DNA of 6,981 nt. Origin: an uncultured Oscillospiraceae bacterium (GTDB lineage: Bacteria > Bacillota > Clostridia > Oscillospirales > Acutalibacteraceae). The first letter of the stretch is position 1, and every line of letters begins with the position of its first letter. The translations under genes were made by a program, and so were the position numbers. Where the stretch lies: positions 1-6,981 of the forward strand of contig CABUYS010000076.1 of the NCBI GenBank assembly GCA_902495835.1, read 5' to 3'. Positions 1 through 4,529 of this stretch are shown piece by piece. The notes beneath the pieces are model-generated. The model was not told the DNA's origin and did no database searches. It saw only the letters and a list, made by a program, of their open reading frames with translations.

Positions 1-303
1 AAAGCGGGAACTATCAATCCTCTCACCAAATTCAGAGGTCAAGTATATGTATTGACTAAAGATGAAGGCGGACGTCATACACCTTTCTTCAATAACTATC
101 GTCCTCAATTCTATTTCAGAACAACTGACGTTACCGGCGTAATCAAACTTCCTGAAGGAACAGAAATGTGCATGCCTGGCGACAACGTTGTAATGGATGT
201 TGAACTCATTACTCCTATCGCAATCGAAGAAGGACTCCGTTTCGCAATCCGTGAAGGCGGACGTACAGTCGGTTCCGGTGTTGTAACTGAAATTCTTGGC
301 TAA
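1..303 (+). CDS. tuf: Elongation factor Tu, C-terminal 100 residues (partial)
   Basis: The window opens inside this gene, in frame from base 1, and the gene ends at TAA 301-303. EF-Tu is the GTPase that carries aminoacyl-tRNA to the ribosome. What is visible is domain 3, the beta barrel that contacts tRNA and EF-Ts. Diagnostic stretches are VYVLTKDEGGRHTPFF, YRPQFYFRTTDVTG, MCMPGDNV and GLRFAIREGGRTVGSGVVTEI. The GTPase domain and start lie upstream of the window. Codon choice is richer in C-ending codons than in the other genes here, as expected for a very highly expressed gene. The end is intact and a terminator follows within about 25 bases. Identification is near certain from conserved family sequence. 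Confidence 0.97.
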   Translation, partial: KAGTINPLTKFRGQVYVLTKDEGGRHTPFFNNYRPQFYFRTTDVTGVIKLPEGTEMCMPGDNVVMDVELITPIAIEEGLRFAIREGGRTVGSGVVTEILG

Positions 304-327
304 TACGAAAGTATTTATATGCCTTTT

Positions 328-359
328 AAATCTATCCATGGATATATGGATAGATTTTT
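328..359 (+). terminator. Rho-independent terminator of tuf
   Basis: A perfect 12-bp inverted repeat (328-339 with 346-357) encloses a 6-base loop and runs into a T tract at 355-359 followed by GTTTT. It starts 25 bases after the tuf stop codon, so it ends the tuf transcript. Confidence 0.85.
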
Positions 360-371
360 GTTTTATATAGA

Positions 372-396
372 AAACCACTCGACTATCGAGTGGTTT
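372..396 (+). repeat. Left-end hairpin of the IS200-like element
   Basis: A perfect 11-bp inverted repeat, AAACCACTCGA (372-382) with TCGAGTGGTTT (386-396), has a 3-base loop. It has no T tract after it. In IS200-family elements such a subterminal hairpin is the TnpA binding site, and a left-end stem can also block transcription entering the element. Assignment rests on position about 100 bases before the tnpA remnant. Confidence 0.65.
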
Positions 397-424
397 AGTG
401 GTAGGTGTGAGAAGGACATAAAAA

Positions 425-487
425 CTCCTTTTGATGTAGAATATAATAACAAAGTCAGTAAACTGCTAAAGGGTGTATCAAAAGGAG
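425..487 (+). promoter_or_regulatory. Stem that sequesters the tnpA ribosome binding site
   Basis: CTCCTTTTGAT (425-435) is a perfect 11-bp complement of ATCAAAAGGAG (477-487). The right arm contains most of the SD sequence AAAGGAGG (481-488), which lies about 9 bases before the degraded start of tnpA at 498. An mRNA folding this way would hide the SD and silence transposase translation. IS200 of enterobacteria is known to use this kind of control. Here it has survived although the transposase has decayed. Confidence 0.65.
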
Positions 488-497
488 GAGATTTAAA

Positions 498-1070
498 GTA
501 GATGATACGTATAGTTCATTACATATAAAGTGAAATCGCAAATACCATAAAGATTAGAAATAAAAGCTATATTAAGAAGATAAATTGTGAGAACATTTAA
601 CATTTAATACTATAGGCCTATTTATGAATAGCAAGCAACAATCTTTTCGCAAGTGTCAGACCGTATCAGCTTCCTTTAGAGGTAGCTAATAAAACAGAGC
701 TTTGTCCGCTAAATAAATACCCCACCCATCCTAGTTGGGGGGATGTTTATTGTTTGTGTATAGAGAACTATACTATATAGTCTCACATGGTTCAGTAAAA
801 CTTAAGCGGTGTGACAAATATAATAGAGACAAAAGTTTATTTTAAATCGGCAATCTGAAAACTGCTAAAGGAAAAAGCAGTTTGATGATATTTCAAAGAT
901 TTGGGAATATGAAATTTTCATATAGGAACTGAGAATTTTGGTGCAAAGGTTATTATGTATACACGGCAGAAAAAAACACTAAAGCGATAAGGGAATACAT
1001 AAAAAATCAGTTAAAACAAGATCGAGAAAGTGAAAGTTTATTTGATCCAAGAGATCCTTTTAAAGGGTAG
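498..1070 (+). pseudogene. tnpA: Remnant of IS200-type Y1 transposase TnpA
   Basis: Two pieces of a HUH/Y1 transposase lie in the same frame. The N-terminal piece (about 498-597) reads DDTYSSLHIK-stop-NRKYH, matching the family start (usually ...SLSHTKWNCKYHIVF). TGA at 531-533 replaces the expected Trp, and the following part matches the family's KYRRKAIY region only with a deletion and shifted frame. The C-terminal piece (about 831-1070) reads KGKSSLMIFQRFGNMKFSYRN-stop, then EFWCKGYYVYTA, then IREYIKNQ, ending DPFKG and TAG. It has an internal TGA at 930-932 where Arg is usual. The Tyr at 996-998 fits the catalytic tyrosine. The central HUH metal-binding part (PDHVH in relatives) is absent, and the start is now GTA. 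It cannot make an active enzyme. Family assignment is confident; detailed alignment is from memory. Confidence 0.8.
598..830. other. Unassigned segment between the two tnpA pieces, with a GC-rich hairpin
   Basis: This stretch lies where the transposase core should be but shows no similarity to it in any frame that I can recognise. It holds stop codons in all plus-strand frames. Its most distinct part is a C-run/G-run hairpin: CCCCA (720-724) can pair with TGGGG (736-740). A competing fold pairs CATCC (727-731) with GGATG (741-745), and T-rich sequence follows. A short AT-rich palindrome, ACTATATAGT, lies just before 785. It may be a right-end or guide-RNA-like piece of another IS605-type element, or a small non-autonomous insertion. 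Neither is established. Confidence 0.35.
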
Positions 1071-1200
1071 TAAGTAACAAATGCATGGCTGTCAGATCAA
1101 TAAAAAAATCACTTTTGGCTTGTTGTTAATATGACCAAAAAGGAAATACCACACACTACGAGGGCGGGTTTTTATTATACATAAACAAAACTCGTAAGCA

Positions 1201-1232
1201 ATAAGGCTGTGGGCTTTATAGTTTGTTTTTTT
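1201..1232 (+). terminator. Possible terminator beyond the IS remnant
   Basis: ATAAGGC (1201-1207) pairs with GCTTTAT (1213-1219), including one G-T pair, around a 5-base loop. GTTTGTTTTTTT follows. It would stop plus-strand transcription before it enters the convergent gene ending at 1273. The stem is short, so the call is tentative. Apart from this, 1071-1272 holds no gene that I can support. Confidence 0.35.
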
Positions 1233-1272
1233 AATATATTTTTCCTATAATTCTGTGTTTCAATTATTTAAA

Positions 1273-1625
1273 TTAGAGATGAAAAAAGTGTTTAATACGT
1301 GCCTTCCTTCTTAATTTTTGTAAATCTTTCTTACGCCATATGGTACGTATTTCGTAAGTATCGTCATCATTATTAGGCCGGTCGCTGTGACCGCCTATTT
1401 TTAAAGTAAAATTACATGCTTCGTTGAAATCAGGTGTTCTGTATAATACATGTCCTCTGTTATCGAGTACTTCCCAAAGACAGTTTTCTTCTTTTTCTAC
1501 ACCCGCTTCTTCGGCGTCAAGTATATAGAATGTACCGCGAGGTCGGTGAAATAAACTAAGACAAGGAAGACCACCGGCAACATTTTCTAATTTTTCATCA
1601 CTTAATTTTGAGTTTTGTTTGACAT
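1273..1625 (-). pseudogene. Frameshifted double-glycine-leader small protein (RiPP/bacteriocin-type precursor-like)
   Basis: From ATG 1625-1623 the frame reads MSNKTQN and hits TAA at 1604-1602. Shifting by one base gives 110 uninterrupted codons (1605-1276) and TAA at 1275-1273, beginning LSDEKLENVAGG. The intact neighbour has CCAAAATTA at this point where this copy has CAAAATTA, so one missing C explains the break. Repaired, the protein would start MSNKTPKLSDEKLENVAGG and be 117 aa, the same length as the neighbour. No start codon serves the long frame, because TAA lies in frame just upstream. SD-like GAGAGGGTG precedes the ATG. After GG come 98 residues with three Cys, a charged middle and a basic end (RRKARIKHFFHL). 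WEVLDNRGHVLY aligns with YDILNEKGQVLF of the neighbour. Function unknown. It is a recent pseudogene, a sequencing error, or less likely a recoded gene. Confidence 0.7.
1571..1610 (-). repeat. Leader-coding direct repeat, copy in the frameshifted gene
   Basis: These 40 bases code for the conserved KLSDEKLENVAGG core. They match 1974-2013 at 39 of 40 positions, with the first 30 on the plus strand identical. Protein similarity falls sharply right after the GG. Confidence 0.85.
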
Positions 1626-1690
1626 TTTAAATCACCCTCTCTTTTTTAGTTTTATAATTAATATTTTTTGGATTTAATAGTACAGTTATC

Positions 1691-2044
1691 TTATTTGAAC
1701 GATTCAGGCCATTTAGGTATTTTTGGAAAGGGTGCGAATGGTTTCTGCATCAAACCATACGTTTTATTTTCACTTTCTTTTAGTAATCTAATTATACTCT
1801 CAAAGTCTATTGACTTTATTTCATTATGTTCACCATATAATTTGTTAGCTAAATCTTTTGCACTTTCTTCAGTAGGTAGATTGAACAGTACCTGTCCTTT
1901 TTCATTAAGTATATCATACGATGTTTTTCCTTTTTTTCTTTCGTTTTTAAATATGTAGTATACTTTACCGTCCCCACCGGCAACATTTTCTAATTTTTCA
2001 TCATTTAATTTTGGATTTTCTTTGATTTCTTTTTTGTCCGGCAT
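1691..2044 (-). CDS. Small protein with double-glycine (bacteriocin-type) leader, function unknown
   Basis: 117 aa. Residues 1-24 end in LNDEKLENVAGG, a textbook double-glycine leader of the kind cut after GG by C39-peptidase ABC exporters. Residues 25-117 are the presumed cargo: a lysine-rich YYIFKNERKKGKTSYDIL stretch, an acidic helix-prone middle, and the proline/aromatic tail KPFAPFPKIPKWPESFK. There is no Cys after the GG. I chose ATG 2044-2042 rather than the in-frame ATG at 2188. The promoter (2094-2122) lies inside that extension, the extension encodes only AT-rich low-complexity residues, and the ATTTAAAATG start context is shared with the paralog 65 bases downstream. No clear SD precedes the start. 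Cargo of 93 residues is long for a classical bacteriocin, so it may be a RiPP precursor, a secreted effector or another GG-exported protein. No modification enzyme, immunity gene or exporter is in the window. Confidence 0.7.
   Translation of the reverse strand: MPDKKEIKENPKLNDEKLENVAGGDGKVYYIFKNERKKGKTSYDILNEKGQVLFNLPTEESAKDLANKLYGEHNEIKSIDFESIIRLLKESENKTYGLMQKPFAPFPKIPKWPESFK
1974..2013 (-). repeat. Leader-coding direct repeat, copy in the intact gene
   Basis: Partner of 1571-1610 (39/40 identical). It covers codons for KLNDEKLENVAGG. The only difference is one base, which changes the codon after the Leu from Ser to Asn. Confidence 0.85.
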
Positions 2045-2093
2045 TTTAAATAATTTATACAATAAATCAGATAAATTAATTGTATAAATGTAA

Positions 2094-2122
2094 ATTATAT
2101 TATTTAAACAAAAATATATCAA
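2094..2122 (-). promoter_or_regulatory. Sigma-70-type promoter for the double-glycine gene pair
   Basis: Read on the minus strand, TTGATA (2122-2117), a 17-base spacer and a perfect TATAAT (2099-2094). Transcription would start near 2087, giving a leader of about 43 bases before ATG 2044. It probably also serves the downstream frameshifted copy, since no comparable promoter is seen in the 65-base gap. It is divergent from the metK promoter. Confidence 0.7.
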
Positions 2123-2201
2123 TATTAGTTTTAAAAACATGTAATTTATAAAAATAAAATTTAAATTTATGAACGTTTTTAGCTTCAAGAATAATATTTT
2201 A

Positions 2202-2230
2202 TTGACCTTAAGAGCACAATGATTTACAAT
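2202..2230 (+). promoter_or_regulatory. Promoter of the metK-pheS-pheT operon
   Basis: TTGACC (2202-2207), a 17-base spacer and TACAAT (2225-2230). A start near 2237 leaves about 42 bases before the metK ATG, too short for a SAM riboswitch. TATAAT at 2231-2236 is nearby but lies 23 bases from the -35 element, so it is less likely to be the -10. Confidence 0.6.
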
Positions 2231-2240
2231 TATAATTGTA
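2225..2240. promoter_or_regulatory. 16-bp perfect palindrome over the metK -10 region
   Basis: TACAATTATAATTGTA is its own reverse complement and covers the -10 element and the likely start of transcription, a typical place for a repressor site. Its AT-only core makes a chance origin possible. No regulator is identifiable. Confidence 0.35.
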
Positions 2241-2278
2241 TAAGTATATCGTAAATTATAAGAATGGAGCTATTCCAA

Positions 2279-3484
2279 ATGTCCAAAAAATTATTTACTT
2301 CAGAATCAGTTACGGAAGGTCACCCCGATAAATTATGTGACCAAATTTCCGACGCTGTTTTGGATGCAATTTTAAGTAAAGATTCAGACGCTCATGTTGC
2401 GTGCGAAGTTACCGCTTGTACCGGGCTTATTCACGTTATGGGCGAGATTACTACTTCCTGTTACATAGATATTGATAAAGAAGTCAGACGTGTCATTAAT
2501 GAGGTGGGATATAATAATTCTTTGTATGGTTTTAACGGAGATACATGCGGAGTTATTACATCTATAAACTCTCAATCTCCCGATATAGCCCGAGGCGTTG
2601 ATTGTTCTTTTGAAAAAAAGAACGGCTGTTCGGATACTCACGATGAAATAGGGGCGGGAGACCAAGGATTAATGTTTGGGTTTGCATGCAATGAAACTTC
2701 TGAATTAATGCCGCTTCCCATATCACTGGCTCATAAACTTGCTAAACGTTTGGCTTATGTAAGAAAAAAAGGAATATTGGATTATTTAAGACCTGACGGT
2801 AAGACTCAAGTTACAGTTGAATATGAAAATGATATTCCAAAAAGAATAGATACCATAGTAGTTTCAACCCAGCACGCCCCAGAAATTGAATCCGAACGCA
2901 TTTATGAAGACGTTGTAAAAAATGTGGTTGTTCCGACTGTTCCTGCCGAGATGATAGACAACAAAACAAGAATATTGGTAAATCCAACGGGAAGGTTTGT
3001 CATCGGTGGGCCTGCAGGAGACAGCGGTCTTACGGGAAGAAAAATAATAGTGGATACATACGGAGGTTACTCGAGGCACGGCGGTGGAGCTTTTTCGGGT
3101 AAAGATGCAACAAAAGTAGATAGGTCTGCGGCATATGCTGCCAGATATATTGCTAAAAATATAGTAGCGGCCAATTTAGCTAAAAAGTGCGAAATTCAGC
3201 TTGCTTATGCTATAGGAGTTTCGCGTCCTGTTTCTGTCCGAGTTGATACTTTCGGAACTTCAACAGTTTCGGAAGAAGTGTTGTCTGACGCTGTAAACGA
3301 AGTTTTTGATTTGCGTCCGTGTGCAATAATTGAAAAGTTTAATTTAAGAGCACCTATTTATTTCCCATTGGCGTCTTATGGTCAGATGGGTCGTGAAGAT
3401 TTGAATGTCGGATGGGAAAAAACAGATAAAGTTAATGAATTAAAAGAAGTTGTTAAAAAAACAGAATCACAATTGAAATTATAG
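2279..3484 (+). CDS. metK: S-adenosylmethionine synthetase (methionine adenosyltransferase)
   Basis: 401 aa, close to the usual 385-400. This cytosolic enzyme joins methionine and ATP to give S-adenosylmethionine with release of phosphate and diphosphate. The sequence shows the N-terminal SESVTEGHPDKLCDQISDAVLDA (metal and ATP binding, His15, Asp17), GAGDQGLMFG at 125-134 and the glycine-rich GGGAFSGKD at 268-276, the two family signature regions. LVNPTGRFVIGGPAGDSGLTGRK is also typical. I start at ATG 2279 (MSKKLFTSES). An in-frame ATG at 2264 would add MELFQ, but GGAG at 2266-2269 sits 9 bases before 2279 and serves as its SD. It is the first gene of an operon with pheS and pheT. No S-box-like leader is seen. 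All key motifs are intact. Confidence 0.97.
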   Translation: MSKKLFTSESVTEGHPDKLCDQISDAVLDAILSKDSDAHVACEVTACTGLIHVMGEITTSCYIDIDKEVRRVINEVGYNNSLYGFNGDTCGVITSINSQSPDIARGVDCSFEKKNGCSDTHDEIGAGDQGLMFGFACNETSELMPLPISLAHKLAKRLAYVRKKGILDYLRPDGKTQVTVEYENDIPKRIDTIVVSTQHAPEIESERIYEDVVKNVVVPTVPAEMIDNKTRILVNPTGRFVIGGPAGDSGLTGRKIIVDTYGGYSRHGGGAFSGKDATKVDRSAAYAARYIAKNIVAANLAKKCEIQLAYAIGVSRPVSVRVDTFGTSTVSEEVLSDAVNEVFDLRPCAIIEKFNLRAPIYFPLASYGQMGREDLNVGWEKTDKVNELKEVVKKTESQLKL

Positions 3485-3489
3485 GGAGG
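3484..3489 (+). promoter_or_regulatory. Ribosome binding site that fixes the TTG start of pheS
   Basis: GGGAGG overlaps the last base of the metK stop codon and lies 8 bases before TTG 3498-3500. No ATG or GTG lies at a suitable distance in this frame, so the TTG start is well supported. Confidence 0.75.
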
Positions 3490-3497
3490 TAATTGTT

Positions 3498-4514
3498 TTG
3501 TATAATAATTTAGAATCTGAAATAAAGAATAAAATTTCTGAACTTGAAAAAACTCTTAATTCTTCAAATAGTTTAAACGAAGTACAGAGTGCTAAGGATG
3601 AATATTTAAAAAAATACGTAAAAAATCTTTATTCCGAGTTGAAAAAAATTGATAATTCCGAAGAAAAAAAGCAGCTAGGAAAAGCTATAAATGACTTTAA
3701 AAATCATTGTGAAAACATTATCAACACTTATATTGAAAAATTTAAAAATTCAAAAAATGTTTCCAAATATGACTATACGGTTTTTAAAAATAGCATAAAG
3801 ATTGGTTCTGGTCATCCGCTTATAAAGCTTTACAAAAAAATTGAAAAAGTGTTTGTGGGAATGGGATTTTCTGTTGTTCAAGGTCCTGAAATAGAACTTG
3901 ATAAATATAATTTTGAAATGCTGAATTTGCCGCCTCATCACCCGGCACGTGACATGCAAGATACTTTTTATATTTCAGTTCCGAATATTTTATTGCGTTC
4001 ACATACGTCTTCGGTTCAGATACGTACCATGGAAAAAAGAAAACCGCCTATACAGGTTATTTCTCCGGGAACTGTATACAGAGTTGACGATATTGATCCT
4101 CAACACACTCCTATGTTTTATCAAATCGAAGGATTAATGGTTGCGGAAAAGATATCATTTTCAAATTTAAAAGCTGTTTTGATAAAATTTTTAAAAGAAG
4201 TTTTTGGAGAAGAGGTAAAAGTACGTTTTAGACCGTCGTATTACCCTTATACAGAACCTAGTGCAGCTATTGATATGTCATGCACGGAATGCGGAGGAAA
4301 AGGATGCCGTACTTGCGGATATTCAGGCTGGATAACGGTTTTAGGCTCGGGTATGGTTCATCCAAATGTTTTGGAAGGCGTTGGTTATGACAGTAAAAAA
4401 TATAGCGGTTTTGCTTTCGGACTCGGTCTTAACAGGCTTGCTCTTATTTACTACGGCCTTGGCGAAATACGAAAATTATACGAAAATGATATAAGTCTTT
4501 GGAAACAGATATAG
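3498..4514 (+). CDS. pheS: Phenylalanyl-tRNA synthetase, alpha subunit
   Basis: 338 aa, usual length 327-350, TTG start. It is the catalytic subunit of the alpha2-beta2 class II synthetase that charges tRNA-Phe. Residues 1-85 form the tRNA-binding coiled coil, but the conserved GKKG turn of relatives reads KKYVKN here, so this arm has drifted. The catalytic core is intact: HPLIKLYKKIEKVFVGMGF from 106 (motif 1 region), NLPPHHPARDMQDTFY, RSHTSSVQIRTME, motif 2 around GTVYRVDDIDPQHTPMFYQIEG (191-212), RPSYYPYTEPSA, and motif 3 GFAFGLGLNRLALI (304-317). Cys 262, 265, 270 and 273 (CxxCx4CxxC) form a cluster seen in many bacterial PheS. It follows metK by 13 bases, with no room for a T-box, and precedes pheT by 15 bases. 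Confidence 0.96.
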   Translation: MYNNLESEIKNKISELEKTLNSSNSLNEVQSAKDEYLKKYVKNLYSELKKIDNSEEKKQLGKAINDFKNHCENIINTYIEKFKNSKNVSKYDYTVFKNSIKIGSGHPLIKLYKKIEKVFVGMGFSVVQGPEIELDKYNFEMLNLPPHHPARDMQDTFYISVPNILLRSHTSSVQIRTMEKRKPPIQVISPGTVYRVDDIDPQHTPMFYQIEGLMVAEKISFSNLKAVLIKFLKEVFGEEVKVRFRPSYYPYTEPSAAIDMSCTECGGKGCRTCGYSGWITVLGSGMVHPNVLEGVGYDSKKYSGFAFGLGLNRLALIYYGLGEIRKLYENDISLWKQI

Positions 4515-4529
4515 AAAGGGTGATATATA

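Larger units (their letters stand above)
365..1180 (+). mobile_element. Decayed IS200/IS605-family insertion (approximate limits)
   Basis: The order matches an IS200-type element: a left-end hairpin (372-396), a leader with a stem that masks the ribosome binding site (425-487), a tnpA remnant (498-1070), then a non-coding right flank. That flank has a degraded hairpin-like sequence around 1148-1169 running into GGGTTTTTATTAT. IS200 elements carry subterminal hairpins and no terminal inverted repeats, so the exact ends cannot be read from sequence alone; the given limits are inferred from the hairpins. The element sits directly behind the tuf terminator. Stop codons, indels and a missing transposase core show that it is inactive. 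A tnpB gene is not visible. Confidence 0.7.

Noticed and set aside
319..501. A 60-codon plus-strand frame behind tuf
   Set aside because: It spans the tuf terminator, the IS left-end hairpin and the SD-masking stem. Its composition is explained by those structures, and it has no SD.
531..932. In-frame TGA codons in the tnpA remnant (one at a Trp position) as a sign of TGA=Trp recoding
   Set aside because: All Trp codons in metK, pheS, pheT and the leader gene are TGG, and no intact gene has an internal TGA. The remnant also has TAA and TAG stops and indels, so this is decay.
1668..1958. A 96-codon plus-strand frame opposite the intact leader gene
   Set aside because: It is antisense to a gene with a recognisable leader and promoter, and has no SD and no recognisable motif.
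2045..2188. A 48-residue N-terminal extension of the intact leader gene, with a hydrophobic stretch that could pass for a membrane segment
   Set aside because: It contains the gene's own TTGATA-17-TATAAT promoter, consists of AT-rich low-complexity codons, and would bury a leader that should be N-terminal. The paralog shares the inner start context.
2050..2264. SAM riboswitch or T-box in the region before metK
   Set aside because: The sequence is AT-rich and lacks the GC-rich stems and conserved cores of these families. The likely transcript leader is about 42 bases.
2264..2278. An ATG at 2264 adding MELFQ to MetK
   Set aside because: The ATG overlaps the SD used by ATG 2279, and MetK proteins normally begin at MSKKLFTSES-like sequence.
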